From contig NZ_JAJIWO010000009.1 of NCBI RefSeq assembly GCF_020880695.1, positions 62,001 through 126,000 of the forward strand: a DNA stretch of 64,000 nucleotides. The letters are read 5' to 3'. Under the pieces are notes generated by a model, which worked only from the letters and a program-made list of their open reading frames with translations, was not told the origin of the DNA and did no database searches. Of this stretch, positions 52,960 to 61,161 are shown piece after piece. Source of the DNA: Mucilaginibacter sp. UR6-11. GTDB taxonomy: Bacteria > Bacteroidota > Bacteroidia > Sphingobacteriales > Sphingobacteriaceae. The position numbers and the translations under genes are program-made. Each line of letters opens with the position of its first letter. Position 1 is the first letter of the stretch.

Positions 52960-53802
52960 ATGAAATTTGGTATTAATACCTTTTTATTTACATCGCCATT
53001 TAAAAGCGATAGTATCTCCCTATTTCCCACGTTTAAAAAATGGGGGTTTGATTCGGTAGAAATAGCGTTGGAGGACGCTTCACATATCGACCCAAAACTT
53101 GTCAAAAAAGCCCTTGATGAAAATGGATTGACGTGTGGTTCTATTTGCGCGGCAATGGGGCCTGGCCGTGACCTTAGAGGTACGCCCGAGGAACAAAATA
53201 CAGCCGCCCAATATATTTGCGAGGTTATTGATATAATGCCGGTGTTGGGTTGCCCTATACTTGTTGGTCCGTTATATTCTTCTGTTGGCCGGGCAGAACC
53301 AGTAAGCGAAGAAGATTATCAGACGCAATGGGATACAGTAGTCAATAATTTAAAAAAGCTGACGATGTACGCTGAACAAACCGGGGTAAAACTTGCTATT
53401 GAACCTTTAAACAGGTATGAAACAGATTTTATAAATACTGCCGAGCGGGCCCTGGAAATGATTGCCGCTGTTAATAGTGATGCCCTGATGCTTCATCTGG
53501 ATTCCTTTCATATGAATATAGAAGAAAAAGATCTTTCTAAGGCGATTATAAGTGCCGGTGATAAGCTGGGCCATTTTCATGCATGTGGTTCAGACCGCGG
53601 TACGCCGGGCGGTGACCATACCGATTGGAGCAAAATCAGCGCGGCGCTTAATCAAATAGGTTATGATAAGCAAGTTGTAATAGAATCATTTACAACCGAT
53701 GTTAAAATAATTGCCAAAGCGGCATCAATATGGCGTAAGATTGAGCCTTCACAGGAAGATATTGCTATAAAGGGACTGGATTTTTTAAAGCGTGTTTTGT
53801 AA
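52960..53802 (+). CDS. Sugar phosphate isomerase/epimerase (D-tagatose/D-psicose 3-epimerase-like)
   Basis: A 280-residue TIM-barrel enzyme. Metal-binding residues are visible in order: Glu in LAIEPLNRYETDF, Asp in LMLHLDSFHMNIEE, His in GHFHACGSDRGTPGGDHTDW, and Glu in VVIESFT. The start MKFGINTFLFTSPF is typical of this subfamily. Members interconvert ketoses at C3 or act on 3-keto-sugars. It opens a three-gene plus-strand run with a PVC-type cytochrome dehydrogenase and an FG-GAP protein. In Bacteroidota this combination points to oxidation and rearrangement of an unusual sugar. Confidence 0.9.
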   Translation: MKFGINTFLFTSPFKSDSISLFPTFKKWGFDSVEIALEDASHIDPKLVKKALDENGLTCGSICAAMGPGRDLRGTPEEQNTAAQYICEVIDIMPVLGCPILVGPLYSSVGRAEPVSEEDYQTQWDTVVNNLKKLTMYAEQTGVKLAIEPLNRYETDFINTAERALEMIAAVNSDALMLHLDSFHMNIEEKDLSKAIISAGDKLGHFHACGSDRGTPGGDHTDWSKISAALNQIGYDKQVVIESFTTDVKIIAKAASIWRKIEPSQEDIAIKGLDFLKRVL

Positions 53803-53886
53803 AATACCATTCACCGCCAAACGATCAGGTGGGTGTAATTGATTAATAACAGATCTTTTAGACAACTATACCAACATAAGCAAAGG

Positions 53887-56800
53887 ATGAATAATAAAAT
53901 TTTAAGTTTATCTGTATTTTTAGGACTGTGTTTAATAATCATAATAGGATGTAAAATCCATAAAATGCAGCAGCAAAATAAGCCCGCTGATGCTATCTTA
54001 AACACAAAAGGGGAAGATGACAGCATGGATGACGATAGCCAGTACAGCGGCCCCTTATTTAATGATAACATCCGGTCTACAAAATCTCGTACCCCCGAGG
54101 AAGAGCGGCTGGGATTTAAACTTCCTCCCGGCTTTGAGATCCAGTTGTATGCAGCTGAACCGGATATAGGTAAACCCATTAACATCGCATTTGATGCCAA
54201 AGGTAGAATGTGGGTTACGCAATCATTTGAATATCCGTTTCCGGCTAAATCGCCAAATAAGGGTAAAGACCGTTTAACTATATTAGAAGATACAGACCAT
54301 GATGGCAAAGCAGACCGTTTTACTCATTTTAACGATACCCTGAATATTCCCATCGGGATATTGCCCTTAAATGATGGCGCTATTGCATATAGTATCCCTT
54401 CAGTTACCAGATTTACCGATTCAAACGGCGACGGAATAGCAGATAGTGAAAAAAAGTTATTAACCGGATTTGGTCATACCGATACACATGGCATGGTTAA
54501 TAACTTTGTGCGCGGATATGATGGCTGGATATATGCTGATCATGGATTTACCAACAAATCTACAGTAGCAGGTAGTGACGGGCACTCCATTACGATGACA
54601 TCGGGAAACACCTTTCGTTTTCGTGCAGATGGCAGCCGGGTTGAACAGGCTACTTACGGCAGGGTTAACCCCTTCGGGTTGGCTTATGATGAAAGAGGGT
54701 ATCTGTATTCGACAGATTGTCATACGTCCCCTTTGTACCAGCTTATAATGGGCGGTGATTATCCCAGCTTTGGCAAGACCACAAGAATGGGTTTCGCGCC
54801 CGATATGAAACGTCTGGAAAACGAAGCTACCGCCCTCGCCGGATTGGCTTATTATGACGACGTGCAGTTTCCTGAGCAATATCGAAATGATTTTTATATG
54901 GGAGACGTTGTAACCAGTAGGGTGTACCGAAATTCATATATTAATAAAGGTTCTACCCCTGTCGGAAAAAGAGAGGCCGATTTCGTGAAAAGCAAAGATC
55001 CGTGGTTTCGTCCGGTAGACGTAAAACTGGGACCGGACGGTGCTTTATATATTGCTGATTTTTATAACAGCATTATTGGGCATTATGAAGTTCCGCTTGA
55101 TGATCCGCATCGTGATAAAACCCGTGGCAGAATCTGGCGCATCACCTATAAAGGGCAGCATAATCCCAATAAGGATTGGACCGCTGCAACCATTGACGAG
55201 TTACTATCCGCGCTGGATATGCAGAATATTGCCGTAAGAATGGCAGTAACAGATCAGCTTTCAGATCGTATAGGAATGAAAGCAGTCGCACCCCTAAAGG
55301 CCGTGCTTGGCAAAAAATCAACAAGCGCTATAAAATATATCCATGCGTTATGGGTGTTACAGCGGCTAAATGCGCTGACTGATAAACTAATAAAGCAGTC
55401 GGCCACCAACCCAAACCCATTGATAAGATTGCATACAATGCGTGTGCTTTTAGAGCAAAAACCGAGCGAGCAAAATTATCGGCTTATATTAAACGCTGTT
55501 AATGATAAAGATTCTCATGTATCGCGGGCAGCAACAGAGGACCTGGTAAACTACCCGACCCTGACTTCAATCGAGGCCATACTGGCCGTAAGGCCCCAGA
55601 TGCCGGTCTATGATACCCATATGATCTATTCGGCCAGGCTTTGTCTTAAGAATCTTTTATTACATGATGACCTGATGAAGCAGGTGCTTGCAAAGGACTG
55701 GAGGCAACAGGATGCTGCAAACATTGCCGATGTACTGGACGCAGTGCCATCAGCAGAGTCGGCAATGTTTCTGGCCCGCTACATCAGCAAGTATCCTGTG
55801 CCGGGCGATAGGGCAATTACTTATGAGCAAATAGCAGAATTTATACCCGCTGACCAAATAGCTAAAGTAATAAGCGATGCAAGACAAAGGAAAGCGGATG
55901 TAGAGTCTGAATTTATAATTTTTGGAGGCATTCAGCAGGGCATTGCCAGAAGGGGCGGAAAAGAAATAGCCGCGTTACAGCAGTGGGGTATACAACTTGC
56001 AGAAAGTCTTTTAAATAAATATCCGGCGGGAAGCAAAGTTAACGCCGCCGATTTGGTAAAACAGGAATTCGCAATTGAAATAGCCGGGAACTATAAAGTA
56101 CATATGCTCGGGCCCGGCCTGAAACTGTTTTTAGAGCCCGGCTCAAATAGCAGCATCGACACCAGGACTAATGCATTGAGAGCTTTATTAAAGATCGACC
56201 CGGAGCATAATGCCGACCTGGCTGCCAAATTATTTCAGGATCCGTCTTCCAGCTTAGAGTTTAAAATAAAAGTTGCTAATGTATTGGGCGATCTGACAGG
56301 CTCTACAGGATCATCTTTAAAACAGACCTTAACAAATGTTAACAGGGTTTTGGCAGATGTTAAAAATGCACCGCCCGATCTGCAATCTGCAATAGTCACC
56401 TCGTTGGCCAGTTCTCCTGAAGGCAAGGACCTTGTTTTTACCAGGGTTAGACAGGGCCAGATCTTTTCAAGAGTATTAATTGAGCCAAAGGTTGGCGAGA
56501 GAATGTTATTTAATATATCGCCTAAACAAAAAAAGGAATATGATGAATTAACCGCCAATCTTGAGCCGGTAAATACAGAACGAAACAAGGCTATCAGCAT
56601 GATGGTAGGCTTGTACAACACCGGCGCGAAAGAAAACAAAATCCCATCATTAGAGGACGGGCACCTGGTGTTTATTCAAAACTGCTCCCCATGTCATAAA
56701 ATAGGGATTGAAGGGGGAAATATCGGCCCTAATCTGGATGGCGTAAGTAAATGGGGCCCCAACGCTTTGGCTACAAAAATAATTGACCCTAACCGTAATA

Positions 56801-57051
56801 TTTCTGAAGCTTTTAGAAATTATACCATCAAACTAAAAGATGGGAAGGTGTTATCAGGATTATATCGCAGGGATGAGGGTGCTATAATGGTATTTGCGGA
56901 TGCTTCCGGACACGAGTTTACCGTAGCAAAAAATGACATAGCCGAACGTACAGCATCCAGGTTTACATTAATGCCAGATAATTTCAGGAATAAACTTTCG
57001 CAAAGTGAATTTAATGCCATTATAAACTACTTGCTTAACCATAAAAGTTAA
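53887..57051 (+). CDS. PVC-type heme-binding CxxCH dehydrogenase lipoprotein
   Basis: A 1054-residue lipoprotein; the chosen ATG at 53887 gives MNNKILSLSVFLGLCLIIIIGC with a lipobox, whereas the upstream in-frame TTG adds 16 polar residues. Residues about 70-440 form a PQQ-like beta-propeller (LPPGFEIQLYAAEPDIGKPINIAFD, DHDGKADRFTHF, YIADFYNSIIGHYEVPLDDPHRDKTRGRIWRIT). Residues about 450-880 are HEAT-like repeats. The C-terminus is a c-type cytochrome with CSPCHK (Cys933, Cys936, His937) and the late Met ligand region. Such proteins are periplasmic electron-transfer dehydrogenases, perhaps oxidising sugars. It starts 84 bp after the epimerase gene. Confidence 0.88.
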   Translation: MNNKILSLSVFLGLCLIIIIGCKIHKMQQQNKPADAILNTKGEDDSMDDDSQYSGPLFNDNIRSTKSRTPEEERLGFKLPPGFEIQLYAAEPDIGKPINIAFDAKGRMWVTQSFEYPFPAKSPNKGKDRLTILEDTDHDGKADRFTHFNDTLNIPIGILPLNDGAIAYSIPSVTRFTDSNGDGIADSEKKLLTGFGHTDTHGMVNNFVRGYDGWIYADHGFTNKSTVAGSDGHSITMTSGNTFRFRADGSRVEQATYGRVNPFGLAYDERGYLYSTDCHTSPLYQLIMGGDYPSFGKTTRMGFAPDMKRLENEATALAGLAYYDDVQFPEQYRNDFYMGDVVTSRVYRNSYINKGSTPVGKREADFVKSKDPWFRPVDVKLGPDGALYIADFYNSIIGHYEVPLDDPHRDKTRGRIWRITYKGQHNPNKDWTAATIDELLSALDMQNIAVRMAVTDQLSDRIGMKAVAPLKAVLGKKSTSAIKYIHALWVLQRLNALTDKLIKQSATNPNPLIRLHTMRVLLEQKPSEQNYRLILNAVNDKDSHVSRAATEDLVNYPTLTSIEAILAVRPQMPVYDTHMIYSARLCLKNLLLHDDLMKQVLAKDWRQQDAANIADVLDAVPSAESAMFLARYISKYPVPGDRAITYEQIAEFIPADQIAKVISDARQRKADVESEFIIFGGIQQGIARRGGKEIAALQQWGIQLAESLLNKYPAGSKVNAADLVKQEFAIEIAGNYKVHMLGPGLKLFLEPGSNSSIDTRTNALRALLKIDPEHNADLAAKLFQDPSSSLEFKIKVANVLGDLTGSTGSSLKQTLTNVNRVLADVKNAPPDLQSAIVTSLASSPEGKDLVFTRVRQGQIFSRVLIEPKVGERMLFNISPKQKKEYDELTANLEPVNTERNKAISMMVGLYNTGAKENKIPSLEDGHLVFIQNCSPCHKIGIEGGNIGPNLDGVSKWGPNALATKIIDPNRNISEAFRNYTIKLKDGKVLSGLYRRDEGAIMVFADASGHEFTVAKNDIAERTASRFTLMPDNFRNKLSQSEFNAIINYLLNHKS

Positions 57052-57074
57052 TATCAACTTATAAAAACAGTACG

Positions 57075-58262
57075 ATGAACAGGCTTAACATTTTCTTTAT
57101 ACCAGCATTGATATTTACCACTACTGTAGGATATGGTCAGGTAGTTAACGCATCATTTACAAAGCATACGCTAACCAATGATTTTATTTCTGAAGGGGTA
57201 ACTGTAGGGGATGTTAACCGGGATGGAAAGCTGGATATCTTAGCCGGGACCTATTGGTTTGAAGCACCTGATTGGAAACATCATGAAATTGCTCCGGGTA
57301 AAGTATATAATCCGGGTAAAGATTACAGTACATCTTTTTTAAATCAGGCTATGGATGTTAACCAGGATGGCTGGGTTGACCAGGTAATAATAGGTTTCCC
57401 GGGCACTCCTGCTGTATGGTATGAGAATCCAAAAAATAAGGGGGGGTATTGGAAAAAGCATGCAATTATGGATAATGTGGGCGTGGGCAATGAATCGCCA
57501 AACTTTGTTGATGTTAATGGTGATGGCCGTATAGATATACTTTGTGCCGATGTAAATGCCAAACAAATGGTTTGGCTGAGCCCGCCGGTTAAAAAAGGAG
57601 ACACTGTCTGGACACGCTATCCAATTAGTGTGGTAAACGCGCCCGGAACGGATAAATTCTCGCACGGTCTTGGCCTTGGCGATGTAAATGGAGATGGCCG
57701 GGCCGATGTTATTATAAAAAGCGGCTGGTGGGAAGCACCGGTTAACCGGAAGCAACCTGATTGGATATTTCACCCGGCGGGATTTGGGGAAGACTGCTCT
57801 GAGATGTATGCCTATGATGTAAATGGTGATGGTTATAACGATGTGATCAGCGCATCGGCACATAGATATGGTATTTGGTGGCATGAGCAGGTTAGGGACG
57901 CCCAGGGAAATGTTACCTGGAAGCTACATGAGATCAGCAAAGCATTTTCTGAAACGCATGGGTTAGCGCTGGTGGATATGAATGGAGATGGCGCCCCTGA
58001 CCTGATAACAGGTAAACGCTTTTTTGCCCACAATGATACAGATACCGATCCGGGTTCACATGAGCCTGCCGTTTTGTATTGGTTTGAATTTAAGCGGGGC
58101 AAAGATCCCTTGTGGATAGCGCACGAAATTGATAACGATTCGGGCGTAGGCCTGCATGTTGTTATACAGGATATAAATAATGATAAAAGAAAAGATATTA
58201 TTATCGGGAACAAAAAAGGGGTATTCTACTTTGAAAATAAACTGCATAAAAAGAAGAGTTAA
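57075..58262 (+). CDS. Secreted FG-GAP/VCBS-repeat protein
   Basis: A 395-residue secreted propeller (signal peptide ending VGYGQ). At least seven calcium-type repeats are visible: DVNRDGKLDI, DVNQDGWVDQ, DVNGDGRIDI, DVNGDGRADV, DVNGDGYNDV, DMNGDGAPDL and DINNDKRKDI. These form a seven-bladed FG-GAP/integrin-alpha-like propeller. It lies 23 bp after the cytochrome dehydrogenase gene, so they are surely co-transcribed. In similar loci these proteins may hold the carbohydrate or the dehydrogenase at the cell surface. That role is inferred. Confidence 0.88.
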   Translation: MNRLNIFFIPALIFTTTVGYGQVVNASFTKHTLTNDFISEGVTVGDVNRDGKLDILAGTYWFEAPDWKHHEIAPGKVYNPGKDYSTSFLNQAMDVNQDGWVDQVIIGFPGTPAVWYENPKNKGGYWKKHAIMDNVGVGNESPNFVDVNGDGRIDILCADVNAKQMVWLSPPVKKGDTVWTRYPISVVNAPGTDKFSHGLGLGDVNGDGRADVIIKSGWWEAPVNRKQPDWIFHPAGFGEDCSEMYAYDVNGDGYNDVISASAHRYGIWWHEQVRDAQGNVTWKLHEISKAFSETHGLALVDMNGDGAPDLITGKRFFAHNDTDTDPGSHEPAVLYWFEFKRGKDPLWIAHEIDNDSGVGLHVVIQDINNDKRKDIIIGNKKGVFYFENKLHKKKS

Positions 58263-58433
58263 TGCTGCAGTTTCGTAGTAGGTCGTTTCTTAGTGGTTGG
58301 AATGAATCGGGTTTGCCATTGGGCGGTTAGGAGCTTAACGGGTATCACTATTTTTCCGCTGTATTTTTGATGTTTTGTTCCCGGGGCTGGTTTTATTATT
58401 ATTGCCGGCAAGCGGAGTTATCATAACTTAATA

Positions 58434-58441
58434 TATCTTTG
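58434..58441 (+). promoter_or_regulatory. -7 element upstream of efp
   Basis: TATCTTTG matches TAnnTTTG exactly and lies 22 bp before the efp ATG at 58464. No clear -33 box at the usual distance. Confidence 0.45.
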
Positions 58442-58463
58442 GGCTCAAAATTAAAGGATATTC

Positions 58464-59024
58464 ATGGCAAAGGCATCTGAAATTAAAGTAGGAAATATAT
58501 TACGTTATAACGGCGAACTGGTAACCGTTACTGAAGTTTTACATCGTACACCAGGTAAAGGAGGGGCTTTTTATTTAGATAAGTTTCGTAATATAAAAAC
58601 CGGGAAAATTGTTGAGGCCCGGTTAGCTACTGACGAGCAGGTTGAGATTTGCCGGGTAGAGACTAATGATTTCCAATACCTTTATGAAGAGGGTGATTTT
58701 ATGGTGATCATGAATAATACCACGTTTGATCAGTTTAATATTCCAAAAGCGCTGTTCGGTCCGTCTGTTAAATTTCTAAAAGAGGGAATGAACGTGATCG
58801 TTTCATTTGAAAGTGAAGAGCCTATCATGGCACAGGCGCCCAATTTCGTAGAATTAGAGATTACTTATGCCGAGCCTGCTGTTAAAGGTGATACTTCGTC
58901 AGGCGCGCTTAAATATGCGACCACCGAGAATGGCGTTGAAATAAAAGTGCCGCTTTTTGTGAATCAGGGCGATAAAGTAAAAGTAGATACCCGTACCGGA
59001 GAATATTTGGAACGCGTGAAATAA
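58464..59024 (+). CDS. efp: Elongation factor P
   Basis: A 186-residue EF-P. It binds the ribosome between P and E sites and relieves stalling at proline stretches. The three beta-barrel domains are present: KOW-like N-terminal domain with the modifiable-loop HRTPGKGGAF (Lys32), the OB domain with MVIMNNTTFDQFNI, and the C-terminal OB domain ending in DKVKVDTRTGEYLERVK. Loop Lys32 indicates a lysine-type EF-P that could be beta-lysylated. No modification enzyme gene is adjacent. Length and termini match the family. Confidence 0.98.
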   Translation: MAKASEIKVGNILRYNGELVTVTEVLHRTPGKGGAFYLDKFRNIKTGKIVEARLATDEQVEICRVETNDFQYLYEEGDFMVIMNNTTFDQFNIPKALFGPSVKFLKEGMNVIVSFESEEPIMAQAPNFVELEITYAEPAVKGDTSSGALKYATTENGVEIKVPLFVNQGDKVKVDTRTGEYLERVK

Positions 59025-59066
59025 ATCTCTCACAGATATTAATAGCAGGGCTGTTAAAGCGGCCGG

Positions 59067-60362
59067 CTAAAAAATACCCAGAAATTTTTTCCGGCGGTGC
59101 TTGCTTTTATTGATAACGGCAGTCCTTGCTTTCAATTTACGTGCTTTTGCTACACTGTCTTTTGTATAAGTAATGGCTACAGCAGTCGGGACAGGTTTAT
59201 AGCGAAATATAAACGGAACATATGATGCAGTGTCCTGCGGGGCGGGTTGATAAACTACTTTTTTAGAAAAAAGGCCATAAATACTTAAACAAGCCAGTAT
59301 AGCTATAACGGCAATTGCGCCATTAAACAGCGGCCTGGCTACAGGGATAGTTAATTTTTGGTTGATTTTCGCTGCTTCCTGCAGTTGTAATAGCTGCGTT
59401 TGCAGTATTTCATTTTCCGTCTTTAATACTACAATATTATTATCTGTATTCCCTGCTGAAACGCTGTTCCGCACAATGGCCTCCTGCAGATCCATGCCAT
59501 TAGCAAATCGGTTCTCAGGTAATTTTTCAAGGCATTTATAAATAATATTTAAAAGCCAGACCGGTACCTGCAACTCGTGCTCTTTTTGCGCGTCGCTCCA
59601 GGTTGGGGGTAAATTTTGTTGCCTTTTCGCCAACAGATCAGGAACGGGCGCCTCCATGTGTGAAATCATTACCGTATTACGCGCTGTTTCGCCATTATCC
59701 TGCAGTGGAAAAGGGACCGTACCGGCCAGTAATTCATAAAGTACTACACCATAACCATAGATATCCGTCTGGAACAGCATTTTACCTTCGTTCTGTTCCG
59801 GTGCCATAAACTCTATAGCGCCTGCGTGGCGCATACTGCTGCGACGCTCCTCGTCTGACATGATCGATAAGCCAAAATCCAGCAAAACATAGTTTCCGGT
59901 GTGCACATTAAATTTAACGTTATTGCTTTTAATGTCACCATGTTTAACACCTACTTTATGGCAATGTGCTAGCGCGCCGGCTAATTGATCGGCCAGTTTT
60001 ATAGTTTCTTTAATGGTGAATATTTTTTCGTGCGGCTCGGCAAGCAATTCGGCCAGGTCCGGGCCTTCTATAAATTCCATTTCGATGAATGGCAACGAGC
60101 CGCTTTCGGTAATACCCGAGCTTAATATTTTAACGACATTAGGATTGGCAACTTCATTAACCTTTTTTAGCTTTTCTACTTCATTGATGAAATTCCGGTA
60201 GTTTTTATCGTCAAGGCTTTCATTGGCGATAGGTGTAGGTAAAAGTTTTACTGCGCTTAAAATAGGGCCAATGCGCCGGCCTTTATACACAGAGCCCTGC
60301 CCACCAGTGCGTAACGCCCCCATGTTCTCTAGCCCATCCATTATCGTAAACACCTTGCTCAT
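59067..60362 (-). CDS. Membrane Ser/Thr protein kinase
   Basis: A 431-residue eukaryotic-type kinase. Residues 12-285 form the catalytic domain: G-loop LRTGGQGSVYKGRR, Lys39 in SAVKLLP, catalytic-loop HGDIKSNNVKF (Asp143), LLDFGLS (Asp162) and FMAPEQ. The catalytic motif is HGD rather than HRD, so it is a non-RD kinase. After a coiled segment, one membrane helix (about 352-371) leads to a short basic C-terminal tail, placing the kinase in the cytosol. It is downstream of the FHA-domain gene with a 4-bp gap, so it is co-transcribed with the FHA and FtsW-PBP genes. Confidence 0.93.
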   Translation of the reverse strand: MSKVFTIMDGLENMGALRTGGQGSVYKGRRIGPILSAVKLLPTPIANESLDDKNYRNFINEVEKLKKVNEVANPNVVKILSSGITESGSLPFIEMEFIEGPDLAELLAEPHEKIFTIKETIKLADQLAGALAHCHKVGVKHGDIKSNNVKFNVHTGNYVLLDFGLSIMSDEERRSSMRHAGAIEFMAPEQNEGKMLFQTDIYGYGVVLYELLAGTVPFPLQDNGETARNTVMISHMEAPVPDLLAKRQQNLPPTWSDAQKEHELQVPVWLLNIIYKCLEKLPENRFANGMDLQEAIVRNSVSAGNTDNNIVVLKTENEILQTQLLQLQEAAKINQKLTIPVARPLFNGAIAVIAILACLSIYGLFSKKVVYQPAPQDTASYVPFIFRYKPVPTAVAITYTKDSVAKARKLKARTAVINKSKHRRKKFLGIF

Positions 60363-60366
60363 TATC

Positions 60367-61149
60367 TTACTTACCCTTTTTATAACTAAATTCTATTACG
60401 GCTGTTTCGCCCAAAATTATCTGGTCTCCCTCTGCTAACTGGTGTCCTATTTGGCTCGAATGCAGTTTCACCAGGCTATCCATAGCTGCCGAACGTATTT
60501 TTACTTTATTTCCCGGCGGGATACCGCCTTCGTCGGCAAAAAGCATAAAACAGCCCTTTTCATTGTTCCACTCGATATGTGCGTGCTGCCTGCTAACATA
60601 CTTGTTATGATCATTGTTAATATCACCCGGAAAAGCAATGTGGTTAGTTCTGAAGAAACCACCTTCTACCTGTGCTTTTTTTTCGCGCCCGATGTTTAGC
60701 TTGCCATCGTCAGATTTAATATGATAAACCGCTTTTTCTGCTTCACCGTTTAATACCCTGATATAAGCAGATCCGGAGCGTTGGATAACATGGTCCCTGG
60801 TGCGGATAAATATGGCCGCACTGATATCATCAAGTTTAACGGCTTCTGCCGGAAATGGCTCGTTAAAATTAACTTCTAACACCCACGAGTCGGGAAGGCC
60901 GATATCAAAATCGTCGGCGATCCGTTGTACCTCATCTTTGAATTTATCGGGTTCATCCTGGTACACCGCCGCTTCGTACATATGCTTGTCCGTACCGCTT
61001 GTATCTATAAAAAGATTAATCCCTCTAATGTTGCGTCCTTCCCCTCCTTCCGATTTTTGCAAATTTTCTTTTATGCCCCGTAACAAGGCGTCACGCACGC
61101 CTTTTACATCGTTAGGACCATCGTTACTTTGGCTGAATATTTTGAACAT
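60367..61149 (-). CDS. FHA-domain protein
   Basis: A 260-residue cytosolic protein. The C-terminal third (about 165-255) is an FHA domain that binds phosphothreonine: IGREKKAQ, then VSRQHAHIEW with the SRxH core, and the terminal QLAEGDQIILGETAVIEFSY. The N-terminal 150 residues are a separate conserved region (FKIFSQSNDGPNDVKGVRDALLRGIKENLQ) of unknown fold. It sits between the kinase and the FtsW-PBP gene with gaps of only 4 and 12 bp. It probably reads the kinase's phosphorylations and links them to the cell-wall machinery. Confidence 0.9.
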   Translation of the reverse strand: MFKIFSQSNDGPNDVKGVRDALLRGIKENLQKSEGGEGRNIRGINLFIDTSGTDKHMYEAAVYQDEPDKFKDEVQRIADDFDIGLPDSWVLEVNFNEPFPAEAVKLDDISAAIFIRTRDHVIQRSGSAYIRVLNGEAEKAVYHIKSDDGKLNIGREKKAQVEGGFFRTNHIAFPGDINNDHNKYVSRQHAHIEWNNEKGCFMLFADEGGIPPGNKVKIRSAAMDSLVKLHSSQIGHQLAEGDQIILGETAVIEFSYKKGK

Positions 61150-61161
61150 TCTCTGTTAATT

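Noticed and set aside
53811..54308. Minus-strand 165-residue frame
   Set aside because: Antisense to the start of the PVC-type cytochrome gene; no domain-like pattern.
57339..57884. Minus-strand 181-residue frame
   Set aside because: Antisense to the FG-GAP repeats; its Ile/His/Cys content reflects the DVNGDG repeat codons.
57180..58210. Short repeated DNA within the FG-GAP gene as a possible repeat array
   Set aside because: Repetition is explained by protein-level DVNGDG calcium loops with varying spacing; not a CRISPR or satellite array.
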